Below are positions 17,661 through 26,996 of a stretch of DNA of 64,000 nucleotides, in pieces. The translations under genes and the position numbers were made by a program. Source of the stretch: Aminobacter ciceronei (lineage in GTDB: Bacteria > Pseudomonadota > Alphaproteobacteria > Rhizobiales > Rhizobiaceae); assembly GCF_014138625.1 (NCBI RefSeq), contig NZ_JACJHY010000027.1:41337-105336 (forward strand), given 5' to 3'. The stretch's first letter is position 1. Each line of letters begins with the position of its first letter. Below the pieces are notes generated by a model. That model was not told the origin of the DNA, searched no databases, and saw only the letters and a program-made list of their open reading frames with translations.

Positions 17661-18595
17661 GCCGGCACTCCTTGGATCATTTCGTTCTGGCGCGCCGCCT
17701 CAAACAGGCCGATGCGCACTGCGGTGTCGGCATCGATGGCGCGGACCTCTAACTCGGCGATCTCGAAAACACGGCGATAAAGCGTGGCGAGCGTACCTGA
17801 TGCGACAAGGGTCACACTTGCGTCAGCATGGAGAAATTGTCGCCGAGCAGACGCCACTTCGCTGCCGATCATCAGGCCGGATAGCCTTGCAGCCGCGTCC
17901 TCAGGCGTCAGACCATGAAGCAGCGAACCGGCCCGGATCGAAAACAGTCGCGAGGCGAAATCGCCGCCGTCAGCGAGCGCGAGCTCGCAGGCTCTTGCAA
18001 ATACCGGGTTCTCCGTCGAGACGGTGTCCGGCTGCTCGCCAATCGAATGGCGCAGGATGGAGTGACCTGAGAGCAGCGCGAACAATTCGCCGGTTGGCCA
18101 CGTCCGGAAAGTCTCGACGGCGCCACTGTCGACAATCACCCATTTGGAGTGGGTACCCGGCATACAGACCACATGGCGGCCGGCAGTCTCGAGCTTCGCG
18201 CCGGCCAGTTGCGTCTCCTCGCCCCGCATCACGTCGGGGGCGTCGAGACTGCGACAGGCCAGGCCCGGCACGATGCGGATGTCGCGCCCCGCATGGGGAA
18301 CGCGGACGGCGCCCCTCAGGATCGCCGAAATTGAGGACGGGACGTCGACATAAGGCGCCTCGATCCATCCCTGGCGCGCGCCGGCCATACCGCAGATGAT
18401 GACCGGCACGTCGTCCGGCGCGCGCAAGGCAGCAAGGCACCGTTGGAGAATGGGCTCGAAGCCGACCGTCTGGGCTGTGGTCAGCCCTTCGTCGCTGCGA
18501 TGTTCGGCATGGGCGGCACCTTCGGCATCGAGGAGCCACGCCCGCATGCGGGTGGTTCCCCAATCGATTGCCACGATGACGGATGCTGCGGCCAT
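17657..18595 (-). CDS. dgoK: 2-dehydro-3-deoxygalactonokinase
   Basis: A 312-residue sugar kinase. The N-terminal phosphate-binding motif is VIVAIDWGTTRMRAWLLD and the motif HVVCMPGTHSKWVIVD near residue 145 is diagnostic of DgoK. It phosphorylates 2-keto-3-deoxy-D-galactonate with ATP to supply DgoA. It lies 7 bases after the SDR gene and is coupled to dgoA by an ATGA overlap. Confidence 0.92.
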   Translation of the reverse strand: MAAASVIVAIDWGTTRMRAWLLDAEGAAHAEHRSDEGLTTAQTVGFEPILQRCLAALRAPDDVPVIICGMAGARQGWIEAPYVDVPSSISAILRGAVRVPHAGRDIRIVPGLACRSLDAPDVMRGEETQLAGAKLETAGRHVVCMPGTHSKWVIVDSGAVETFRTWPTGELFALLSGHSILRHSIGEQPDTVSTENPVFARACELALADGGDFASRLFSIRAGSLLHGLTPEDAAARLSGLMIGSEVASARRQFLHADASVTLVASGTLATLYRRVFEIAELEVRAIDADTAVRIGLFEAARQNEMIQGVPA

Positions 18596-18602
18596 CGTCC
18601 CC

Positions 18603-19385
18603 TCACTGCGCGGCGTGCTGGAGAACGCTCAGCCCACCGTCGACAGTCAGGCAGGCGGCGTTCATGAACGGGCATTCGTCCGAGATCATGAACACGGCCG
18701 CCTTGGCGATCTCGGTGGTGGTGGCGATGCGCTTGCCGGGATGGAGAGCCAGGGTTTCGGCACGCGCCTTTGCCGGATCGGCAAAGCTGTTCCAGTAGTC
18801 GATGTTCTTCTGTGTCTCGACATAGCCGGGTGCGAGCGCATTCACGCGCACGCCGGAAGCCGCATATTCGAGCGCCAGAGACTTGGTCAGTCCTAGCAGC
18901 GCGTGCTTGGCCAGCGGATAGGGGAAGGTATGCGGAATGATGGTGAAGGAATGCGTCGAGGCGATGTTGAGGATCGCCCCACCGCCGGCCGAGATCATGC
19001 CTGGCAATACTGCCTTGCAGCAGTTCCATGCGCCCTTGAGATTGACGTCGAAACAACGCAGCCATTCGGCATCAGTGGTTTCGAGCGGCGAACCAAAGAC
19101 GTTGATGCCGGCATTGTTGATCAGGGCGTTGACGGGGCCGATCGTCTTTTCCGCCGAGATCATGGCGGCAGCTATGGCAGTCATATCGGAAATGTCGGCC
19201 TCGGCATGACCGAGCGCGCCCTCGGATGCCCCAAGCTTGGCAACAGTCTCGCGCAGCAGCGGGCCGTCACGGTCGACGATGAAAAGTTTTGCACCCTCCT
19301 TCAGGCATTGCTGAGCTATGGCCAGGCCAATGCCCTGTGCTGCGCCGGTCAGGAAAATGCGTTTGCCGACAAGACGGTCGCTCAT
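18603..19385 (-). CDS. SDR-family sugar dehydrogenase
   Basis: A 260-residue short-chain dehydrogenase. The cofactor motif is TGAAQGIGLAIAQQ (residues 14-27), with NNAG near 90, a catalytic serine in NIASTHS and YPLAKH carrying the YxxxK pair near residue 160. DRDG at the end of strand 2 suggests NAD preference. Within this operon it most likely oxidises D-galactose and/or L-arabinose at C1 to the lactone, although SDRs act on many sugars and polyols. Its 5' end overlaps the epimerase gene as ATGA. Confidence 0.85.
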   Translation of the reverse strand: MSDRLVGKRIFLTGAAQGIGLAIAQQCLKEGAKLFIVDRDGPLLRETVAKLGASEGALGHAEADISDMTAIAAAMISAEKTIGPVNALINNAGINVFGSPLETTDAEWLRCFDVNLKGAWNCCKAVLPGMISAGGGAILNIASTHSFTIIPHTFPYPLAKHALLGLTKSLALEYAASGVRVNALAPGYVETQKNIDYWNSFADPAKARAETLALHPGKRIATTTEIAKAAVFMISDECPFMNAACLTVDGGLSVLQHAAQ

Positions 19386-20260
19386 TGGGTAACCTCGAAG
19401 TTCGAAACGGTGATCGAAAAAGCCCCAGACAGGGTTTGCCCAGGCGCAAGCAGATGGAGTGCGTTCGGGCCTGAAGTCGCCAGCGCATTGGGCGTGTGCG
19501 ACATTGGCTCAAGGCAGAAGAAGCTCCTGTCTTCCTCCGGCGCATAGAGCATGTAGCGCGAGAACGGCGCATCGGCGGCGATGTCTGCGGCGAGCTTCGT
19601 CTCGGGCCAGATGATCCGCGCCTGCCCGCTCCAGCCTTCGAAGCAATTGTTCAGCCTTCGGCGTGGCAGCAGGCGCGGCGTTGCGAAATCGGCGCTGTCC
19701 GGGATCGGTGTGCGCACGCCAGGCAGATAGCCCTCGCGCTCGGTCCACCAAGCCATCGCCGGGGCCATGAGCAGGGTGCCCTCGGTGCGGGAAAAATAGG
19801 GGTGGAAGCCGATGCCAAACGGCAACGGCTCGTTACCCAGGTTCGTCACCGAAAGCGATAAGGTCACGGTTGCACCGTCCAGTGTGACGGTCTGAACAGC
19901 GCGATAGACGTGTGGCGACTTAGCCGGCCGCAGTTGCTCGAAAGCGAGCCGAACATGGGTGGCCGATGCATCTTCAACGTTCCATTCGGCTAGCCAGCCG
20001 TCGCCATGGATGTAGTTCGGCTCAGCCGTGTTGGGCGTGAAGCGATAGCTTTTGCCGCCGAGCTCGAAACCGTTGCCTTCGACGCGATTGCCGACCGGAA
20101 CCAAAGGAAAGCAGGCCGAGCGCAAGACGTCGAACGCGCCGTCGTCATGTCGGCGCAGGAAGCGACGTCCATCGCGCGTATGGCCGTCAACGACCGCCCC
20201 GCCCTTAAGGCTCATCCGCAGCGACAGGCGGTCGCCTTCAAGTTCGACAAACCCTTGCAT
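19382..20260 (-). CDS. Aldose 1-epimerase family protein
   Basis: A 292-residue galactose-mutarotase-fold protein. CFPLVPVGNRVEGNGF and NYIHGDGWLAEWNV contain the arginine and histidine expected near the active site, GIGFHPYFSR supplies the second histidine, and CLEPMSHTPNA contains the catalytic glutamate region. It interconverts alpha and beta anomers so that the dehydrogenase receives its preferred form. The start is two bases after the araH stop and the 3' end overlaps the SDR gene. Confidence 0.88.
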   Translation of the reverse strand: MQGFVELEGDRLSLRMSLKGGAVVDGHTRDGRRFLRRHDDGAFDVLRSACFPLVPVGNRVEGNGFELGGKSYRFTPNTAEPNYIHGDGWLAEWNVEDASATHVRLAFEQLRPAKSPHVYRAVQTVTLDGATVTLSLSVTNLGNEPLPFGIGFHPYFSRTEGTLLMAPAMAWWTEREGYLPGVRTPIPDSADFATPRLLPRRRLNNCFEGWSGQARIIWPETKLAADIAADAPFSRYMLYAPEEDRSFFCLEPMSHTPNALATSGPNALHLLAPGQTLSGAFSITVSNFEVTQ

Positions 20261-20261
20261 C

Positions 20262-21212
20262 TCAACGGCGTCCGAGCGCGCTTGACCTGAGATTGTCGAG
20301 CAACACGGCGAGCAGCAGGATCACGCCACGGACGATGTACTGATAAAACGCCGGGATGTTGAGCAGGTTCATGACATTCTCGGCGATACCCATGATCATG
20401 ACCCCGACGATCACGCCGGCGATGGCCGCGCGGCCACCGGCCAGCGAAACGCCGCCGAGCACGCAGGCCGAGATGACCGACAGCTCCAGGCCGATGGCCG
20501 CATTGGGCTGGCCCGAGGTGATGCGCGATGCGAGCAGGATACCGGCGATGGCGCAGACCATGCCTTGCAGGGTGAAGATCCAGATACGCGTCCAGTCGAC
20601 ATTGACGCCAGCCAGACGCGACGCCTCGGGATTGCCGCCAATGGCCAGCGTGTTCTTGCCGAAGACGGTGCGGTTGAGCACAAAGCCAAACACCACAAAC
20701 AGGATCGCCAGCACCCAGATCGGCGTTGGAATGCCGAGCAGCTTGGACAGCGCGAGCTGATAGAAATTCGGATCATTGATGCCGACGGCCCGGCCGTCGG
20801 AGGCAATCAGCGCGAGGCCGCGCACGATCTGCATGGTTGCCAGCGTGGTGATCAGCGCGTTGATGCGGAATTTGGCAATGACCACACCGTTGATCAGGCC
20901 GACGGCGCCACCGCAGAGAAGGGCCGCGAGGATCCCGACCATGATCGAACCGGTGGCATTCGAGGCCATGACGGCGACCATGCCGGCAAAAGCGACGATC
21001 GAACCGACCGATAGATCGAAATCCCGCGCCGCCAGGCAGAACATCATCGTGCAGGCGACGATGCCGACAGTGACGACCGACTGCAGCAGGCCGAGCATAT
21101 TGCGCTCGGTCAGGAAGTTCGGGACGAAGATCGACACCAGCGCAAAGGCCAGAACGAAGATCACGACGAGGCCCTGGTCGCCGAGCAGTATCTTCTTGAA
21201 AGAGTTTGTCAT
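20262..21212 (-). CDS. araH: Sugar ABC transporter permease, AraH type
   Basis: A 316-residue CUT2-family permease with about eight to ten helices. ARDFDLSVGSIVAFAGM near residue 60 and GGNPEASRLAGVNV near 205 are the family's signature regions, and SAKV-like loops are replaced by VLGGVSLAGGRAAIAG near 250. ATG 21212 is supported by GAGGGG and by the absence of homology upstream. It partners AraG and AraF for import of L-arabinose and probably D-galactose across the inner membrane. Confidence 0.9.
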   Translation of the reverse strand: MTNSFKKILLGDQGLVVIFVLAFALVSIFVPNFLTERNMLGLLQSVVTVGIVACTMMFCLAARDFDLSVGSIVAFAGMVAVMASNATGSIMVGILAALLCGGAVGLINGVVIAKFRINALITTLATMQIVRGLALIASDGRAVGINDPNFYQLALSKLLGIPTPIWVLAILFVVFGFVLNRTVFGKNTLAIGGNPEASRLAGVNVDWTRIWIFTLQGMVCAIAGILLASRITSGQPNAAIGLELSVISACVLGGVSLAGGRAAIAGVIVGVMIMGIAENVMNLLNIPAFYQYIVRGVILLLAVLLDNLRSSALGRR

Positions 21213-21223
21213 GCTCAGTCCCC

Positions 21224-22735
21224 TCAGGATGCGATTGCGTCTGGCGTCTTCTTGTCGGGAAGCGCTGCTGCCAGGATTGCGCGCTCGCTGAAATCGTTGC
21301 GGTCGATGTGCGCCGAGATGCGGCCGCCGCACATGACCAGGATGCGGTCGCAGATGCCCATTACCTCCGGCAGTTCGCTGGAGACGACGATGATCGCCAT
21401 GCCCTGCTCGGCGAGCTGGTAGAGGATTTCGTAGATTTCGGATTTGGCGCCGACATCGATACCGCGGGTCGGCTCGTCGACGATAAGGACGCGGACGCCC
21501 TGTTCGGACAGCCAGCGGCCGAGAATGACCTTCTGCTGGTTACCACCGGACAGGTTCAGGATGTCCTGCTTGCGCGAAGGCGTGCGGACCTTGAGCTTCT
21601 TGATATAGGTCTCGGCGATTTCGGCTTCCTTGCGCGCATTGAGGATGCCGAAGCGGGTGTTGTGGCGACGCGAGGAAATGTTGATGTTCTCCTCGAGCGA
21701 CCGTCCCTGGATGATGCCGTCATGCTTGCGGTCTTCGGAGCACAGCACGATGCCCGCGCGTATCGCCTGGCGCGGGTCGACGGCGTGCACTGCCTGTCCA
21801 TCGATTTTGATCGTTCCGCTGCTGCGCGTGTCGGCACCATAGACCAGACGCATCAATTCGGAGCGGCCGGCACCGATCAGTCCGAAGAAGCCTAGAATTT
21901 CTCCAGCCCTCGCCTCGAAGCTCGCCGGTTGCACGAGCTTCTCGCCGGCGATGCCTTCAGCCTTCAGCCTGACATCGCCCACCGTTCGGGCGCGCCAGCC
22001 CCAGACATTGGAGATCTCGCGACCGACCATCTCCGCCACCACCTGTTCGCGCGTGACGTTTTCGAGACTCGGGTGATGGGCGGCCAGCTTGCCGTCGCGC
22101 AGCACGGTCAGGCTGTCGCAGAGCCGAAACACCTCGTCGAGGCGATGGGAGATGTAGAGAATGACCTTGCCTTCGGCGCGCAGGCGCTCGATCAGGCTGA
22201 AGAGAATTTCGCTTTCGCGCGACGACAACGACGACGTCGGCTCGTCCAACGCGATGACGCGTGCATCGAGCATGATCGCCTTGGCGATCTCGACCATTTG
22301 CCGCTCGCCGATCGACAGCGTCTTGACCTTGCGGCGCGGGTCGATGTCGATGCCTGCAGATTTCAGCTTGTCGCCGACCTCCGAAAACATCTGTCGTGAC
22401 TGGATGACACCGGCATTGGCCGGAAAGCGGCCGAGCCGCAGGTTTTCCGCGACGGTAAGCTCCGGAACCAGCTGCAGTTCCTGGTGAATGACGATGACGC
22501 CGGCATGAAAGGCGTCACGCGTCGAGGCATATTTCTGGACCTGGCCGTCGATGATGATGTCGCCGCCATCTGCATGCTGGTCGCCCGAGAGGACCCGGAT
22601 CATCGTCGACTTGCCGGCGCCGTTTTCGCCCATCAGGCCATGGACGGCCCCCTTTGCGACGGAAAACGACACGTCGGACAGCGCCTGGACGCCAGGATAG
22701 GCTTTCGAGATGTGAGAAAATTCGAGAAATGACAT
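21224..22735 (-). CDS. araG: Sugar ABC transporter ATP-binding protein, AraG type
   Basis: A 503-residue fused double ATPase. The first half has Walker A GENGAGKST (residues 36-44), signature LSIGERQ and Walker B VIALDEPTSSLS. The second half has GLIGAGRSELMR in place of Walker A, signature LSGGNQQK and VLIVDEPTRGIDVGAK, the usual asymmetric pattern of CUT2 ATPases. It lies 11 bases before araH and 68 bases after araF, with a stem-loop in that gap. Confidence 0.93.
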   Translation of the reverse strand: MSFLEFSHISKAYPGVQALSDVSFSVAKGAVHGLMGENGAGKSTMIRVLSGDQHADGGDIIIDGQVQKYASTRDAFHAGVIVIHQELQLVPELTVAENLRLGRFPANAGVIQSRQMFSEVGDKLKSAGIDIDPRRKVKTLSIGERQMVEIAKAIMLDARVIALDEPTSSLSSRESEILFSLIERLRAEGKVILYISHRLDEVFRLCDSLTVLRDGKLAAHHPSLENVTREQVVAEMVGREISNVWGWRARTVGDVRLKAEGIAGEKLVQPASFEARAGEILGFFGLIGAGRSELMRLVYGADTRSSGTIKIDGQAVHAVDPRQAIRAGIVLCSEDRKHDGIIQGRSLEENINISSRRHNTRFGILNARKEAEIAETYIKKLKVRTPSRKQDILNLSGGNQQKVILGRWLSEQGVRVLIVDEPTRGIDVGAKSEIYEILYQLAEQGMAIIVVSSELPEVMGICDRILVMCGGRISAHIDRNDFSERAILAAALPDKKTPDAIAS

Positions 22736-22751
22736 CGACGGTCCTCCTGAA

Positions 22752-22784
22752 TGTCCGACGGCAGCAAATCAACGCCGCCGGACA
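22752..22784 (-). other. Stem-loop between araF and araG
   Basis: The segment forms a 12-pair stem (TGTCCG.CGGC arms with two G-U wobbles on the transcribed minus strand) around a short loop. No U-tract follows, so it is unlikely to be a full terminator. It probably stabilises the araF mRNA 3' end and lowers downstream expression, as commonly found after binding-protein genes. Confidence 0.5.
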
Positions 22785-22803
22785 CCGTTCAATGTAGCGG
22801 TGA

Positions 22804-23796
22804 TTACTCGATGCCGAGTTCCGCACGGACCTTTTCGAAGTCGTCACGCTTGGCAAGCGCGCCGGCGGTCAGGATCAGCTTCTCCGGTTCCTTGCCGTTG
22901 GCGACCCACTCATACATGTTGAGCGCAGTCTCATAGCCATGGCGCTTCGGCGAGATGATCACCGAACCGATGAAGCCGGTGGCCGAAGGCTTCTTGAACT
23001 CGTTGATCGCCGAGTCCGCGCCGCCGATGCCGACACCGATCATACCGTCAGCCGCGATGCCGACGCCTTCCGATGCACGCACGGCACCCAGAACCGCTTC
23101 GTCGTTGAGGCCGAAGGCGACCCACTTCTTGATGTTGGCGTTCTTGTTCAGCACAACCGTCGCCGCGTTGAGCGCGGCTTCCGTGTCGGTCTTCGCCTGA
23201 GGCGCGTCGAAGATGTTCTCGGCCTTGAAGCCGTTGGCCTTGAGCACCGAAATCGCGCCCTCGACGCGATCGACGGCGGTCGGCAGTTGGTCATAGGAGA
23301 CACGGATCGCACCGACCTCTTCGGCCTTCCAGCCACGGGCCTTCATTTCGTCGACGATGGCCTGGCCGACTGCCTCACCGATCTTGGTGGCAGAGATGCC
23401 CATATGCGGAACTTCCTCGATCGGCTTGCCGTCAGCGCTGACCAGACGGTCGTCGACGGTCATCACCTTGAGGTTGTTGGCGGCCGCCTTGGCGACGATG
23501 CCAGGCCCAAGCTTGACGTCGGGCGTGCAGACGACAAAGCCCTGGGCGCCCTGGGCGCCGAGATTGTCGATCGCCGACATCAGCTTCTCGCCGTCCTCAG
23601 CGCCGATCTTGACCAGCGTAAAACCTTTTTCCTTGGCCGCCTGGTCGGCAAACTTCCACTCGTCCTGGAACCAGGGTTCCTCGGGCTGCTTCACGATGAA
23701 GCCGATCTTGGTCTCCTGCGCATAGGCAGAAGCAATGGTGGTGGCAGACAGAACCGCAAGGGCGCCCGCGACGAGCGCCGTCTTCAACAATCGCAT
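22804..23796 (-). CDS. araF: L-arabinose/D-galactose-type periplasmic binding protein, AraF family
   Basis: A 330-residue binding protein with a Sec signal (LLKTALVAGALAVLSATTIASAYA, residues 3-26). The mature start KIGFIVKQPEEPWFQDEWKF is close to E. coli AraF (GFLVKQPEEPWFQTEWKF), and VVCTPDVKLG, VDDRLV and GLNDEAVLGAVRASEG match AraF ligand-site regions. AraF binds L-arabinose, D-galactose and D-fucose, in keeping with the mixed pathway genes. ATG 23796 has GGAGGAG upstream. It is the first gene of the ten-gene operon, 198 bases from the divergent regulator. Confidence 0.93.
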   Translation of the reverse strand: MRLLKTALVAGALAVLSATTIASAYAQETKIGFIVKQPEEPWFQDEWKFADQAAKEKGFTLVKIGAEDGEKLMSAIDNLGAQGAQGFVVCTPDVKLGPGIVAKAAANNLKVMTVDDRLVSADGKPIEEVPHMGISATKIGEAVGQAIVDEMKARGWKAEEVGAIRVSYDQLPTAVDRVEGAISVLKANGFKAENIFDAPQAKTDTEAALNAATVVLNKNANIKKWVAFGLNDEAVLGAVRASEGVGIAADGMIGVGIGGADSAINEFKKPSATGFIGSVIISPKRHGYETALNMYEWVANGKEPEKLILTAGALAKRDDFEKVRAELGIE

Positions 23797-23852
23797 GTGA
23801 ACTCCTCCCAAAGGTGCCGGGCAATCAGCCCGGATGACAAACGCTAGCTTCT

Positions 23853-23887
23853 TTTATCATACCAGTCAATTGCGCTGGTATGATAAA
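23853..23887. promoter_or_regulatory. Operator-like inverted repeat between araF and the GntR regulator
   Basis: A perfect 13-base inverted repeat, TTTATCATACCAG (23853-23865) and CTGGTATGATAAA (23875-23887), separated by nine bases, lies in the divergent control region. Each arm contains a GGTATGAT core. It is the obvious binding site for the GntR/FadR-family protein encoded at 23995-24738, which probably represses both directions until a sugar acid is bound. Confidence 0.75.
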
Positions 23888-23994
23888 TGAGATAGCTTCC
23901 TTTCGCGACACCGTCATGGATGATCGCAGGGGCGCATTGTCCGGCATAAGAAGCGGACATAAGAACGAGAAAACGCTCTTGGGGAGGAGAACGC

Positions 23995-24738
23995 ATGAAC
24001 ATCAACGAGGCACCTGAAGCGGCAGCGAAGTCACGTCGCCCGCGCGTCCTGCCCGATGTCGTGCGGGCAATCGCTTCTCAAGTCCTCGCCGGCAACTATC
24101 CGGTGGGCAGCACGCTACCGAGCGAAATCGACCTCTGCACGGAGTACAGTGTAAGCCGCACCGTCATCCGCGAAGCGCTCAAGACGCTCGCAGCCAAGGG
24201 CCTTGTTCTCAGCCGCCCGCGCATCGGCACCGTCGTCTGCGAACGCGACAACTGGAACATCATTGATCCCCAGGTGCTGGAGTGGCACGCGCCAAACACA
24301 CTTGATCCCAAATTGTTCGACTCCATCCTGGAAACCCGCCGTGCCATCGAGCCGCTGGTCGCCGAACTTGCCGCGACCCGAGCCTCGCTGCAGGAGATCG
24401 CCGATCTCGAATTGGCATGGAAAGGCATGGAAGCAGCGGGAAGCGACGTTGCCCGTTTCGCCCGCTCGGACGCCGCCTTTCACCAGGTCCTTTATGGGGC
24501 CTGCCACAACCCGATCTTTCGCCAGATCGGCGGGATGATCGAGACAGCGTTGAATTTTGCGCTCGAGGCGACAGCCAATTCCGTCGACCGGCGCGACGAA
24601 GCCGTCAGGGTTCACTACGGCGTCGTCGAAGCGCTGCGCATGCGCGACGCCGCAGCTGCTCGCCACGCAGCCAACGAGATCCTGGACCTCGCCGCGCGCG
24701 ACCTCGCGCGCGCCAAGAGCCAGCACAAGAAAGACTGA
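23995..24738 (+). CDS. GntR/FadR-family transcriptional regulator
   Basis: A 247-residue regulator. The N-terminal winged helix (about 20-90) includes [19 protein letters not shown] and [28 protein letters not shown]. The C-terminal FCD domain (about 100-235) contains [15 protein letters not shown] and [11 protein letters not shown] with metal/ligand histidines. DPQVLEWH is typical of DgoR-like proteins that sense galactonate-type acids. Its start has GGGGAGGAG upstream. Divergent from araF and 32 bases before dgoD, it should control the whole locus through the 23853-23887 repeat. Confidence 0.88.
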   Translation: MNINEAPEAAAKSRRPRVLPDVVRAIASQVLAGNYPVGSTLPSEIDLCTEYSVSRTVIREALKTLAAKGLVLSRPRIGTVVCERDNWNIIDPQVLEWHAPNTLDPKLFDSILETRRAIEPLVAELAATRASLQEIADLELAWKGMEAAGSDVARFARSDAAFHQVLYGACHNPIFRQIGGMIETALNFALEATANSVDRRDEAVRVHYGVVEALRMRDAAAARHAANEILDLAARDLARAKSQHKKD

Positions 24739-24770
24739 ACGCCAGCCCATCCGGAGTTAGTGCCGACACC

Positions 24771-25919
24771 ATGAAGATCACTGCACTCAAGACCTACATC
24801 GTTCCGCCGCGCTGGCTGTTTCTCAAGATCGAAACCGACGAGGGCGTGAGCGGTTGGGGCGAGCCCGTGGTCGAGGGCCGCGCCCATACCGTCGAGGCTG
24901 CGGTCCATGAACTCGCCGACTATCTGATCGGCAAGGATCCGCGGCTCATCGAGGACCATTGGAATGTCATGTATCGCGGCGGTTTCTACCGCGGCGGTCC
25001 GATCCTGATGAGTGCGATTGCCGGCATCGACCAGGCGCTATGGGACATCAAGGGCCGGGCACTCGGCGTGCCGGTGCATGAACTGCTTGGCGGCCGCTGC
25101 CGCGATCGCATCAAGGTCTATTCCTGGATCGGCGGCGATCGTCCCGCCGATGTCGCTGCCGGCGCCAGGGACGTGGTGGCACGCGGCTTCTCAGCCCTCA
25201 AGATGAACGGCACCGAAGAGCTTCAGATCGTCGACAGCCACGACAAGATCGATGCGGCGATCGAGCGTGTCGCCATGGTGCGCGAGGCCGTCGGTCCTCA
25301 TGTCGGTATCGCCGTCGATTTCCATGGCCGCGTTCACCGGCCGATGGCTCGCGTGCTGGTCAAGGAGCTTGAACCCTACCGTCTGATGTTCATCGAGGAG
25401 CCGGTGCTCAGCGAAAACCGCGAGGCACTGAAGGAGATCGCCGCGCTGTCATCGGCGCCGATCGCACTCGGCGAAAGGCTCTACAGCCGCTGGGACTTCA
25501 AGAGCGTACTCCAGGAAGGCGTCGTCGACATCATCCAGCCGGATCTGTCACATGCCGGCGGCATCACCGAATGTCGCAAGATCGCTGCCATGGCCGAAGC
25601 CTATGACGTCGCCGTGGCCCCCCACTGCCCGCTCGGTCCGATCGCGCTCGCTGCCTGCCTGCAGCTCGACGCGGTGAGCTACAATGCCTTCATCCAGGAA
25701 CAGAGCCTGGGCATCCACTACAACAAGTCCAACGACCTCATCGACTATGCCAAGAACAAGGACGTGTTCCGTTATGAGGACGGCTTCGTCGCCATCCCGG
25801 ACGGTCCCGGGCTCGGAGTCGACGTCGACGAGGACTACGTGAAGGAACGCGCAAAGGAGGGCCATCGCTGGCGTAACCCCGTTTGGCGCCACAAGGACGG
25901 TTCGTTCGCAGAATGGTAG
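24771..25919 (+). CDS. dgoD: D-galactonate dehydratase
   Basis: A 382-residue enolase-superfamily enzyme, the same length as E. coli DgoD. Metal and catalytic residues are visible in [10 protein letters not shown] (D and H near 183-185), LMFIEEPV (E near 209), [10 protein letters not shown] (E near 235) and [11 protein letters not shown] (H near 285). The C-terminus ending [15 protein letters not shown] is nearly that of E. coli DgoD. It converts D-galactonate to 2-keto-3-deoxygalactonate for DgoK. ATG 24771 is chosen from the family length; the longer upstream frame overlaps the regulator gene. Confidence 0.95.
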   Translation: MKITALKTYIVPPRWLFLKIETDEGVSGWGEPVVEGRAHTVEAAVHELADYLIGKDPRLIEDHWNVMYRGGFYRGGPILMSAIAGIDQALWDIKGRALGVPVHELLGGRCRDRIKVYSWIGGDRPADVAAGARDVVARGFSALKMNGTEELQIVDSHDKIDAAIERVAMVREAVGPHVGIAVDFHGRVHRPMARVLVKELEPYRLMFIEEPVLSENREALKEIAALSSAPIALGERLYSRWDFKSVLQEGVVDIIQPDLSHAGGITECRKIAAMAEAYDVAVAPHCPLGPIALAACLQLDAVSYNAFIQEQSLGIHYNKSNDLIDYAKNKDVFRYEDGFVAIPDGPGLGVDVDEDYVKERAKEGHRWRNPVWRHKDGSFAEW

Positions 25920-26996
25920 GTTTTCCGCTGCGCGCATCGGGTCTGTTGCTGCTGCCTTCAGTCGCCTGGCGCGCTTGCCAATGACATCAAGCCAGGCCTG
26001 GCTTGAGCAACGCCGCCAAGCCTCCAGACAGAAGATGGTCAAGCGGGCGTCATGGCGGATGACATCTGGATCGGCAGGTTGACGCAAGAATTGCGTGATC
26101 AACGCCAAGCAAATGACGCCTGCTGTCCATCCCAGAACCTGGTGAACTTATGTGTTCCACGTCGCCCACGCAAAATTTAGCGCAAGCTCAACCTTTCCGT
26201 GTTTGAGCAATAATGCAAGTATCTATTGAAACAGTATTCTTGTTTATTGCGAACAAGTTTAGAAACTACCAATAAACTTCTATCTACCTGTTCACGATTT
26301 GCCCCGCTATGGGTCCTTCAGTTGCGATGTTGCCTCGGACGGCACTGGCGTTGCCAAGAGTTGTCATTGCCGGACACTCCAATAGACGTTGAACGTCGTA
26401 TCTGGGGCCGTGGAACGAACCCGCTGCGCGGGAGGGCGCGCGGTGAGGTAAAGGGCACGCGCCGTTCGTTGCGCTTGCATTGAGCGTCGTTCGGCAGCGG
26501 CAGAGCATGACGGGCTTCTTCAACAAGGAGCCTGGCCTCGACAGGCGAGTGGCCGGACCAGCGCCGGGCCGCCAATACCGCGCGATGGAGCAACGAAGCG
26601 GCCTGTCCGCATCCACCTCGCGCTTCCCATCGGCGGCCGCGCCATCGCCGACATCAGCCACAGATCGAAATATCCATAGCCGTTGACTGTGGCCCGTGGG
26701 TTCCTTCCTCGGGGACTTTCGTACGTCCGCCGGCGCCCGAAACTCATCACGGGAGCGGACCGTCCGTTCTGGCACGAAAAAACACGATAGCAGACATTCC
26801 GCTTCCACCCGATACCAAGCGTCAACACAGCACCGACCTCCTGAATGCAGAGCGAGATCTGTTGAACTGGAGCATTTTTCCTTTTGCCAAAGACAGAGAA
26901 TGCTCACGACGCATTATTTTTTTTTCCTCATCAAAAGATTGAAATAATAAATTTGTCTAAATTAATCGCCCGTGCTCTCTTTCCGTCATAACAAGA
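25920..26996. other. 1.08-kb gene-poor stretch after dgoD
   Basis: No gene could be supported. A perfect 20-base palindrome lies at 25987-26006 (listed separately). Long minus-strand open frames (for example 26284-26907) are Arg/Pro/Ala-rich and match nothing I know, so I treat them as non-coding. The last 150 bases (about 26850-26995) are AT-rich and include AATTT-GTCT-AAATT (26950-26963), a possible operator for the downstream operon. Confidence 0.5.
25987..26006. repeat. Perfect 20-base palindrome
   Basis: TCAAGCCAGGCCTGGCTTGA is a gapless palindrome 67 bases downstream of dgoD. Without a loop or T-tract it is not a typical terminator. It could be a dimeric protein-binding site or a degenerate repeat element; its role is unknown. 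Confidence 0.45.

Noticed and set aside
26284..26907. A 207-codon minus-strand open frame in the gene-free stretch before the deaminase
   Set aside because: No ribosome site, no recognisable fold, and other frames are equally open in parts; not strong enough to call a gene.
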